A DNA stretch of 46,833 nucleotides from Streptomyces sp. NRRL F-5135 (GTDB taxonomy: Bacteria; Actinomycetota; Actinomycetes; Streptomycetales; Streptomycetaceae), in assembly GCF_000719775.1 (NCBI RefSeq), contig NZ_JOHR01000032.1:1-46833 (forward strand), given 5' to 3'. Below are positions 36,049 through 43,277 of this stretch, in pieces. Each line of letters opens with the position of its first letter. The first letter of the stretch is position 1. The notes beneath the pieces were generated by a model. It had not been told where the DNA came from. It made no database searches and worked only from the letters and a program-made list of their open reading frames with translations. The position numbers were made by a program, and so were the translations under genes.

Positions 36049-36761
36049 GCCTGCCCCCGTCTGGGGCGGTCCGCCGTCACGGTCACCCGCTCGTGCAAGG
36101 GCACCTCGAGGGGGGCCGACAACTTGCCGTGCCACAGCGCGTGGAAGACCACCGGGAAGACCTGCACCGGATCGCCGAGTTCACGCACGCCCTCGATCAG
36201 AGGCCGCGGTCGCCGAAAGACCTCGGCCGCGCTCCCGGCAAGTTCACCGCCCCTGTAGCGGGGGTGCCGGTACCCGGCCAGCCAGCGCAGATTGGCCGCC
36301 AGAACCGGATCCGGAGGGCGCAGAACCCTGTACTGCCACCCCGCTGCCGCGGCCGCGGCCTCCATCACCGCCGCCCGACAGGCCAGGCGCGGTGAGATGT
36401 CCCCGTGCCCGGCGCAGTCCGCCAGCAGACTTCTGCCTTCCGCGAGCCGGGCCATCAGATGCGGTGCGTGCCGGACCCAGGTTCCGTCACGCCTACGCCA
36501 GGTGAATTCCACCGGGCGGCATGCAATGGCCACGACCGAAGGATCCCGGTCCAGTTGCATCACCTGGTTCCGTATGACACCAGACTCGTAGTGCACCAGC
36601 CGCCCGGTCGTTGCCGACCACCACCAACCCGGCGCAAAACGACGGCCAGAACGCACGGGAAAGGGCCGCACCGGACCGCAGTCCTCCAACGCGACCTCCC
36701 GTGCGACGTCTCGCCAGCACATCAGCCGGTCACCGCCCGCAGGATCGACGAAGCGCGCCAT
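36045..36761 (-). CDS. TnsA-like endonuclease subunit with lost catalytic residues
   Basis: 238 residues from ATG 36761; the start is uncertain and the frame is open upstream to 36935. GRRFAPGWWWSATTGRLVHY followed by LDRDPSVVAIACRPVEFTW and a C-terminal VLAANLRWLAGYRHPRYR place it among actinobacterial TnsA-like subunits. TnsA normally cuts the 5' strands at transposon ends. In that family I expect S-x-x-E near the start of the fold, a QP, and H-x-PD before the next strand. Here these read SGVI, RP and HAPH, and the closing VxDV(K/R) strand is LLADC. The catalytic acids therefore appear to be replaced. Stop and tniA start overlap, so the protein is still made with the transposase. Confidence 0.7.
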   Translation of the reverse strand: MARFVDPAGGDRLMCWRDVAREVALEDCGPVRPFPVRSGRRFAPGWWWSATTGRLVHYESGVIRNQVMQLDRDPSVVAIACRPVEFTWRRRDGTWVRHAPHLMARLAEGRSLLADCAGHGDISPRLACRAAVMEAAAAAAGWQYRVLRPPDPVLAANLRWLAGYRHPRYRGGELAGSAAEVFRRPRPLIEGVRELGDPVQVFPVVFHALWHGKLSAPLEVPLHERVTVTADRPRRGQA

Positions 36762-36920
36762 CAGGTGATCGCCGGCTACCTCCGCGAACTCTCCGCTTGC
36801 CTCGCCGCCTTGTCGCCTCACGTCTGACAGCCAAATGCATGCCGGGCGGCCGGGTACGTGATCCGGCTGCTCCCACCCCGAACGGGTGAACGCAATCCGC
36901 TGCCGATGAGGGAGACCTCG

Positions 36921-37024
36921 GTGAGGGAAGGACATGCTGGCTTCACGAGTTCCGCCGAAGTGATCGACTCGCCAGTCGAGTACCGCTTACGCTGCGTGCT
37001 TGGGGAGAGTGGGCTGGGGGGTAC
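36921..37024 (+). promoter_or_regulatory. Upstream region of the DUF4297-kinase gene (repeat copy A)
   Basis: About 100 bases before ATG 37025 match 39430-39528, including GAAGTGATCGACT and a stretch from TACCGCTTACGCTGCGTGCT through GGGGAGAGTGGGCTGGGGGG just before each ATG. Conservation of non-coding DNA suggests a shared promoter and translational signal. Confidence 0.7.
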
Positions 37025-39223
37025 ATGGTTGATCCGATTGCGACTGCTGCCCTGAACGATTCGGGTTCGGTGACACTGCGAGGCTACGAGTACCAGACTC
37101 ATGTGGCTGCACAGGCCGTCCTGGAGATGCTCGCTGATGAGGCAGTACGGCATGTGACATGCGAGCACATTGAGGACGTCATCATCGCCCGCAGTGAGGA
37201 ACAGGCCGAGGGCGGTCTGTTGTGGGAGTTTCAACAGATCAAGATGCGGGAAGCGGCCACTCCCTGGGCATTCAGAGACGTGCTCGCAAAGAGGCCGTTG
37301 CAAAGCCTGTGGCGTACGTATGGAACGTTGAAAGACCAGGGGCTCTCCTACAGGCTAACGGCTGCCGTTGAGGGATTCCTCGATCCTGCCGACGCGCTCG
37401 TTACTGCTCTTGCGCACGGAGAAGGGGCCGACAACGAGCACTGTATGGAGCGGGTGACTGCCCACCTGAAAGCTGACGCCAAGGAGGTCTCTGCCTTCCT
37501 GGGCCTGATCCGTATCCAGGAACTTCCCAGGAGCGAAGACATCGAGGAACGTAGCGTCGCGTTCCTTCACGAACTGGGCTCGCCTTTGACCGGTACTGAA
37601 ATTAACGGTCTCTACGCCGAGCTAGTGCACCGTGTCAGGAAGGCGATGCAAGGCCGCCTGGATTCTCGGTGGACTGAGCAGTCAGGAGTGCAGGACCTGC
37701 CTGCGGGGCTGCTGGGGAAGCGCATCGGGCCCAGCGCGGTTGCCGATATCCGTCAGCGCCTGCAACTACCTGATCACATGCTGTTGACCGGCTTCTCACA
37801 GCGCGGAGGAGTCGACACAGCGCAGATCAGTGAAGTGCGGAGTGGCGCAGCAGCCCCGTACGAGGCTCGCGGTCTGCGCAAGGACTATGACTGCGAGAAG
37901 TTCCCCTTCCACCGTCAAGAGGACGGCATGGCTGACGTCTTCTACGCGACGCACAAGCCGACCGGCACGCCCGTCGTCCTCAAGAAGCTACGCGGCCAGT
38001 ACCCGCACCTCGACAAGAAAGCCCGGATGACCCGTGAGATCGAGGTCGGCCGTCTTCTGAGCGACCATCCGAATGCGATGCCGGTCTGGGACGCCAGCGC
38101 CGACGGCACGTGGTTCGTCATGCCCAAGGCGCAGGCTGTCGCAACGGAATGCCTCGATGACCTCAAGGATCCGGCCGTACTACGGGACCTGATTGAGAGC
38201 CTGTGTTCGGTGCTGATCGCTGCGCATGGGATGCAGGCACCGGGCTCCCCCCACGGGTGGATACATCGAGACATCAAGCCGTCTAACGTACTTCGGCTTG
38301 ATGGGCGATGGGTTCTTGCCGACTGGGGCATTGTGCGTCGTCCGCCTGGCCAGACCACGCATGCGCAGCGCACTCGGCTTGGGGCGAGCATGGGATCTGA
38401 GGGCTTTGCCGCTCCGGAGTTGAGCTTCGATGCCCACAGTGCCGGTCCGCCGACTGACGTCTACAGCTTGGGGCAGTTGATCGGCTGGGCGATCACACGC
38501 AGGAACCCGCAGCAGAATATTCCACTCATACCGGACTCTGGGCCCTGGCGCGCGGTCGTCCGAGGAGCAACGCGTACGGACCCCGGGAGACGGCCGGCAA
38601 CGGTGCAGGCGTTCCTTGACCTCATCGCCCAGGAGATCGACACACCCCCCACGCCGCCCGTAGTACATGCCGAAACGCTCCGTGATGCCTTGAACGATGG
38701 AGCAGCGAATGCCTCAGAGGAGTTGGTGGCCCTGGCGGCTACTCACCCCGACGACGCTGCTCTGTACTGCGACGTACTTCTCAATGTTGATCCTGTGGCG
38801 CTCATGCCGGCGTTGCTGGCTGACCCTCCCCGAGCCCTTGAGATTGTCCGGGCGATGCCCGACCTTCTGGGCACACACCGCTCAATAGAGCGTGGTGAAG
38901 TCGACGCCGTCATCCTGTGGCTGTTCACCGTCGCACGCCACGCCGCTAATGCTGCGCAGTTGGATCTCCTGGAAGTTTGCTGCAACGGCGCCTTCACCTG
39001 GGACGCCTTGTGGGACCAGTGGAGGCCGCAGGATGAGATCAGGCCCTGGCTGCGCACCCTGACAGGGGATGCCGCCGGCTCAGTCGCAGGAGCGCTGCGC
39101 GACCACCCCGATTGCGCACGCCACTTCTTCTCACTGGCCAACGAAATGCGAGTCGATCACCGGATCCGCTCGGCAGTCTCACCACCTCCGCCGGGCGCGA
39201 CCGGCACCGCCGGGTCAACGTAG
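37025..39223 (+). CDS. DUF4297 nuclease-Ser/Thr kinase fusion protein
   Basis: 732 residues. Residues about 15-230 are a DUF4297-type (PD-(D/E)xK-like) nuclease domain: YEYQTHVAAQAVLEML, CEHIEDVII (E50/D51), and EFQQIK with Lys73. Residues about 300-545 are a eukaryotic-like protein kinase: VVLKKL (Lys near 320), HRDIKPSNVL (414-423), DWG at 433-435 in place of DFG, and a FAAPEL motif with TDVYSLGQLIGWAI. The Gly-rich loop is degenerate. A helical C-terminal domain of about 180 residues is unassigned. DUF4297 nucleases act as effectors in phage-defence systems. Its N-terminal ~270 residues are a paralogue of the next gene, which has an ABC-3C-type C-terminus instead of the kinase. Confidence 0.85.
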   Translation: MVDPIATAALNDSGSVTLRGYEYQTHVAAQAVLEMLADEAVRHVTCEHIEDVIIARSEEQAEGGLLWEFQQIKMREAATPWAFRDVLAKRPLQSLWRTYGTLKDQGLSYRLTAAVEGFLDPADALVTALAHGEGADNEHCMERVTAHLKADAKEVSAFLGLIRIQELPRSEDIEERSVAFLHELGSPLTGTEINGLYAELVHRVRKAMQGRLDSRWTEQSGVQDLPAGLLGKRIGPSAVADIRQRLQLPDHMLLTGFSQRGGVDTAQISEVRSGAAAPYEARGLRKDYDCEKFPFHRQEDGMADVFYATHKPTGTPVVLKKLRGQYPHLDKKARMTREIEVGRLLSDHPNAMPVWDASADGTWFVMPKAQAVATECLDDLKDPAVLRDLIESLCSVLIAAHGMQAPGSPHGWIHRDIKPSNVLRLDGRWVLADWGIVRRPPGQTTHAQRTRLGASMGSEGFAAPELSFDAHSAGPPTDVYSLGQLIGWAITRRNPQQNIPLIPDSGPWRAVVRGATRTDPGRRPATVQAFLDLIAQEIDTPPTPPVVHAETLRDALNDGAANASEELVALAATHPDDAALYCDVLLNVDPVALMPALLADPPRALEIVRAMPDLLGTHRSIERGEVDAVILWLFTVARHAANAAQLDLLEVCCNGAFTWDALWDQWRPQDEIRPWLRTLTGDAAGSVAGALRDHPDCARHFFSLANEMRVDHRIRSAVSPPPPGATGTAGST

Positions 39224-39429
39224 GGGGCGGCGCGACTATGCCCGGTACCTCGTCTTCAGCGCGCCCCGGTGTGGCTGGGCCGGGTCGAGTGACGCTGGGA
39301 ACCATGGGCAGGCGTAGTCGACTTCGATGGTGCTGAGGGCTTCGTCCGGCCAGGGGGCGGTGTCGTTGTCGGTGGTGATGAGCTGGAGGCCCGAGCCGTA
39401 GGCGTCCGCCGAAGAGGGAACCGTCCTCA

Positions 39430-39528
39430 GTGAGGGAACAGTGGCTCCGCGAGTTCCGTCGAAGTGATCGACTGGCCAGTGTTGTACCGCTTACGCTGCG
39501 TGCTTGGGGAGAGTGGGCTGGGGGGCAT
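39430..39528 (+). promoter_or_regulatory. Upstream region of the ABC-3C operon (repeat copy B)
   Basis: Near-copy of 36921-37024 (see that entry), ending GGGCTGGGGGGCAT before ATG 39529. It is preceded by about 200 bases of unassigned sequence after the kinase gene. Confidence 0.7.
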
Positions 39529-40707
39529 ATGGCTGATCCGATTGAGACCGTTGCTCCGGACGATTCTGGTTCGGTCACGCTGCGGCGGTACGAGTATCAG
39601 GTTCATGTGGCTGCGCAGGCCATCCTGGAAATGCTCGCTGACGAGCCGGTACGCCATGTGACCTGCGAGCACATCGAGGACGTCATCGTTGCCCGCGGCA
39701 GCGAGGAGCAGACCAAGGGCGGCCTCTTCTGGGATTTTCAGCAGATCAAGACACGGGACACGACCACGCCCTGGGCGCTTACGGACGTTCTCGCCAAAGG
39801 ACCGTTGAAGAGCTTGTGGCGCACGTACCGGGCGGTGAAGGACCAGACGCTCTCATACGGGCTCACAGCTGGGCTGGAGGGCTACCTCGATCCCGCCGAC
39901 GCACTCGTCACCGCTCTCGCACATGGGGGAGGGACGGATAACGAGCGGTGCCTGGAGCGGGTGACAGCCCACCTGAAGGCCGACGTCAAGGAGGTCTCAG
40001 CCTTCCTGGGCCTGGTCCGCATCCGGGAACTGCCCAGACGCGAGGACATCGAGCTGCGCAACACCGCCTTCCTCCACGAGCTCGGCCCGTCCTTGACCGG
40101 TGCGGAGATCACCGGCCTCTACACCGAACTCGTACGCCGTACTCGGGAGGCAATGCAGGGCCGTTTGGGCCCGCGGTGGGCCGAGCAGCTAGCGGTGCAG
40201 GACCTGCCTGCGAAACTGCTGAGGAAGCGCATCGGCCCCGGCACCGTCGCAGACCTCCGACAGCGTCTGATGCGCCCTGACCACGTACTGCTGACTGATG
40301 TATCGCAGCGTCTCAGCGGAGTCGAGACAGCGTTGGTCCGCAAGCTGCGCCGGGGCGCGGCGACGGACGATGTAATCCAGGAAGCTCAGATGGTCCGCGC
40401 ACATGCCGACATCCACCGTATGAAGCAGCAGTCCCTGGGCACGTGGCCGGCTGACCCGGCCATCGAGGTGGACCTGGACGAGCGGCTGCTGCTGGTCGCG
40501 CGCCGTACCATCCGCAGGCACGCGGCAGATCCTCACCCAGCGAACGCCATCTTCGACGGCCTCCAGACCACTCTCGAAACCAGCGCCGTTACCCACGACC
40601 GCTGGCCCCTCTATGCCCGGGACAGCGTGCTGCTCATGGGCCGGGCGTGCGCCATCTCCGACGAATGCCGTTTCGACTGGGGGACTGGCCATGAGTCTCC
40701 TGCCTGA
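39529..40707 (+). CDS. DUF4297-type effector of an ABC-3C system
   Basis: 392 residues from ATG 39529, the position matching the paralogue's start. The N-terminal nuclease domain has YEYQVHVAAQAILEML, CEHIEDVIVA and DFQQIK. A helical linker follows, then a C-terminal region (DERLLLVARRTIRRHAADPH, YARDSVLLMGRACAISDECR) with the look of an ABC-3C effector C-terminal domain. Likely role: DNA cleavage when the system is triggered, for example by phage. It overlaps the next gene by 17 bases. Confidence 0.82.
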   Translation: MADPIETVAPDDSGSVTLRRYEYQVHVAAQAILEMLADEPVRHVTCEHIEDVIVARGSEEQTKGGLFWDFQQIKTRDTTTPWALTDVLAKGPLKSLWRTYRAVKDQTLSYGLTAGLEGYLDPADALVTALAHGGGTDNERCLERVTAHLKADVKEVSAFLGLVRIRELPRREDIELRNTAFLHELGPSLTGAEITGLYTELVRRTREAMQGRLGPRWAEQLAVQDLPAKLLRKRIGPGTVADLRQRLMRPDHVLLTDVSQRLSGVETALVRKLRRGAATDDVIQEAQMVRAHADIHRMKQQSLGTWPADPAIEVDLDERLLLVARRTIRRHAADPHPANAIFDGLQTTLETSAVTHDRWPLYARDSVLLMGRACAISDECRFDWGTGHESPA

Positions 40708-41260
40708 TATCGCCCCGCCCCCCACCGTGCCCCCGGAGTATCCAGACGGACTCCCTCCTTCCGCTGACGCCCAAGCCAGGCTTCTTGTCCTCATCGACGC
40801 CTTCTCCGAGACAGCAGCGTCCAAAGGCATCGAAGGCAGGATGAAGCTCGCCAAACTTGACTTTCTCCTGCGCTACCCCGAGCACTTCAACCATCTGATG
40901 GCCGAGCGCCGACCCGACGCCGACCCAGGCGACGATCCGTGGCTGACAGGAGCCATCGAGCAGAGCATGATCCGCTATCGCTATGGCCCCTGGGACCCCG
41001 CTTACTACGCCCTCCTTGGTGCTCTGACAGGCAAGGGCCTCATCGAGCCCAAGCACGAGAACGCGGTCGCGACCTACCGCACCACGCCAGCCGGAAGAAG
41101 GGCCGCGCAGGCCCTTGCCGAATCCGAAAGCTGGCGCCCCGTACGCGAGAGGGCCCGGCTCCTGCGCCGGCACTTCAACCTCACCGGCACCACTCTTAAA
41201 GACATGATCTATCGAGCGTTCCCCGACATCGTCGAGGCGGACTGGGGGACACAACTGTGA
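40691..41260 (+). CDS. ABC-3C middle component
   Basis: 189 residues from ATG 40691. Helical, with KLAKLDFLLRYPEHFNHLMA, MIRYRYGPWDPAYYALLGAL and AVATYRTTPAGRRAAQALA, which resembles a small winged-helix fold. Its position between effector and ATPase, with overlaps on both sides (17 bases; GTGA at 41257-41260), identifies it as the middle component of an ABC three-component system. It probably links sensor ATPase and effector. Confidence 0.72.
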   Translation: MSLLPDIAPPPTVPPEYPDGLPPSADAQARLLVLIDAFSETAASKGIEGRMKLAKLDFLLRYPEHFNHLMAERRPDADPGDDPWLTGAIEQSMIRYRYGPWDPAYYALLGALTGKGLIEPKHENAVATYRTTPAGRRAAQALAESESWRPVRERARLLRRHFNLTGTTLKDMIYRAFPDIVEADWGTQL

Positions 41261-43176
41261 GAATCCGGATCGAAGAACTGCACCTGGTCGGAACCAGCCG
41301 CCGCATCCGGTTCGAGCGTGGGATGAACGCCATTACTGGCGCCATGAGCGGCGGTAAGACGGCGACGATCAGCTGCCTTCGGGCCTTGCTCGGCGCCGAT
41401 GTAAGCGTCGTCCCCGAGCTCCGAGGGCGCACCATGGCCGGTACCGTACTCATCGGCGACCGCCGCTTCCGCATCGTCCGCCCCCTTGTCACCACGACGA
41501 CCGCCAAGGTCGATATCGCCGAGATCGGAGGCCAAGAGGAAGCCTGGCGGTTGCCAGCCAGCGAACTCCAAGCCGGCTACGACCACACCTTCCGCGACTG
41601 GCTCCTCGACCGCCTCGGCCTGCCTCGCATCAAGGTGCCGCGAGCCCCAACCGACCAAACGAGCCCGCTTGTCCCCGTGACGGCAAGCGACTACCTCATG
41701 TACTGCGTCCTGAGACAGAAGGAGATCGACGCTTCTGTCTTCGGCACCGCTGACAACCACGCGAAGAACATCAAACGCCGCTACGTCTTCGAGATTCTGT
41801 ACGGCATCCATGACCCTGAATCCACCGGACTTCGGGAACGGCTTCGCGAAGTGTCCACGGAGCTCAAGGCCCTCACTGCGGACTCCGTCACCCTGGAACG
41901 ACTCTTGGCTGAGACAGCCTTCGGCTCACAAGCCCAGCTGGAGGTGCAGCGCACAGCCACTGAGACCAAGCTTCGGGCGGCACGCACAGCGGATCAGCAA
42001 CTAACGAGTGAGCTCACCGACCCTTCCACGGTGACCCTGCGCTCTCGGATTGCTGATGCTGAAAGCGAACTCGCGCGCATCGACATGGCTACCGCCGCAG
42101 AATCTGCAGCGGTAGCCAACCTGCGCGAGCTACACGACCAGCTCATCGCCCAAAGCCGTCGCCTCACCCGCGCACTCGTCGCGGAACGGCTTCTCAACGA
42201 CTTCGAGTTCCACACCTGTCCCCGTTGCGGGTCCGGCATCCCAGAGCGCGGTGACGACCACACCTGCCGACTGTGCCTGCAGACCCCTCCGCAGACCGCG
42301 GCACCGTCATCCCTCGCCAGCGAGCAGGACCGGGTGATTGAGCAGGTTTCGGAAACCAAGCAACTCATAGAGCGCAGCACGAAAAGGATCGAAGAACTCC
42401 AGGCCGCACGCGCAGGCCACGCCCGTCTCCGCAGCGACCTCGGAGCACAGCTAGACCGAGCCACGTCAGCCTTCGTCAGTGATCAGACCGACCGCATCCG
42501 CGCCACCGCCGCCGAACAAGCCCGGCTTGAAGAACGCTTGATCAGCCTGGAACAAGCCCTTTCGTTGTACGAGCGTTCCCAGAAGCAGGCACGCCGCATC
42601 GCCGAGCTTGAGCAGGAACAAGAATCTCTCAACGCGAGCATCGACGCTTCCAGGCACAGCAACCCTGCCGTCCAAGAACGACTGCGGAAACTCGACGAAG
42701 CCTTCGAGACGATCCTCCGCGCCTTCGACACCCCACGATTCGAAGAACCGGCAGGCACGTACATCAGTCGCAAGACGTACCTGCCCATCGTCGACGGCCG
42801 GTCCTTCTCAGACCTCGGCTCTCAGGGAGTGGAAGTCCTCGTCAACGTGGCGCACGTCCTCGCACACCAACTTGTTGCCCTGCGCGACAACAGCATTCCG
42901 CTCCCGAACATCCTGATCATCGACGGCCTAAGCAACAACGTCGGCCACGAAGGTATCGATCTCGAGCGGCTACGCAAGATGTACACCACCCTGCTCAGCG
43001 CTGCCCTCCAGCATATCGATGACCTGCAGATCATCGTGGCGGACAACGATCCCCCGCCCATCTCGGGAGTTCACCGCGCGCTAAAACTGTCGGACACCGA
43101 TCGCCTCGTCCCAGAAGCGACCGCCGGGCAAGGGGCCCCGGACACAAAAATAGATCAGAGTGGCGACAGCAGCTGA
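41257..43176 (+). CDS. SMC/Rad50-like ABC ATPase of an ABC-3C system
   Basis: 639 residues from GTG 41257. Walker A GAMSGGKT is at 28-35. Two long coiled-coil arms flank a Rad50-like zinc hook (C321, C324 in CPRCGSG; C337, C340 in CRLC). Near the C-terminus the signature-like FSDLGSQGVEVLVNVAHVLA precedes a Walker B ILIIDG (Asp556), where the usual Glu is replaced by Gly. The zinc hook suggests dimers that can embrace DNA. In ABC-3C systems this ATPase is thought to sense the trigger and release the effector. Confidence 0.87.
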   Translation: MRIRIEELHLVGTSRRIRFERGMNAITGAMSGGKTATISCLRALLGADVSVVPELRGRTMAGTVLIGDRRFRIVRPLVTTTTAKVDIAEIGGQEEAWRLPASELQAGYDHTFRDWLLDRLGLPRIKVPRAPTDQTSPLVPVTASDYLMYCVLRQKEIDASVFGTADNHAKNIKRRYVFEILYGIHDPESTGLRERLREVSTELKALTADSVTLERLLAETAFGSQAQLEVQRTATETKLRAARTADQQLTSELTDPSTVTLRSRIADAESELARIDMATAAESAAVANLRELHDQLIAQSRRLTRALVAERLLNDFEFHTCPRCGSGIPERGDDHTCRLCLQTPPQTAAPSSLASEQDRVIEQVSETKQLIERSTKRIEELQAARAGHARLRSDLGAQLDRATSAFVSDQTDRIRATAAEQARLEERLISLEQALSLYERSQKQARRIAELEQEQESLNASIDASRHSNPAVQERLRKLDEAFETILRAFDTPRFEEPAGTYISRKTYLPIVDGRSFSDLGSQGVEVLVNVAHVLAHQLVALRDNSIPLPNILIIDGLSNNVGHEGIDLERLRKMYTTLLSAALQHIDDLQIIVADNDPPPISGVHRALKLSDTDRLVPEATAGQGAPDTKIDQSGDSS

Positions 43177-43196
43177 GACACCAGTCGAATCTGCAA

Positions 43197-43234
43197 CCCG
43201 CAGTCCCGGCAGACGTTCCCTTGGGGACTGCGGG
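43197..43234. terminator. Bidirectional terminator between convergent genes
   Basis: CCCGCAGTCCC (43197-43207) pairs with GGGACTGCGGG (43224-43234). It lies between the 3' ends of the ABC ATPase (plus) and the telomeric helicase (minus). Confidence 0.75.
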
Positions 43235-43277
43235 CTCGGCGCTGTCTGGTTAGCGCACCGATGGGTCGGTGCCAGAG

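Larger units (their letters stand above)
29134..36761 (-). mobile_element. Tn7/Tn5053-like transposition module
   Basis: Four overlapping or closely spaced minus-strand genes (TnsA-like, TniA, TniB, TniQ-HA) form a complete heteromeric transposition system, with hicAB behind it on the same strand. Ends were not identified: no convincing TGT...ACA terminal repeats were found by eye. The element could extend left to about 28322 and right past 36761. Confidence 0.7.

Noticed and set aside
36840..37020. Right end of the Tn7-like element between tnsA and the kinase gene
   Set aside because: The sequence here is shared with the region before 39529, so it belongs to the duplicated DUF4297 upstream region; no terminal repeat could be recognised.
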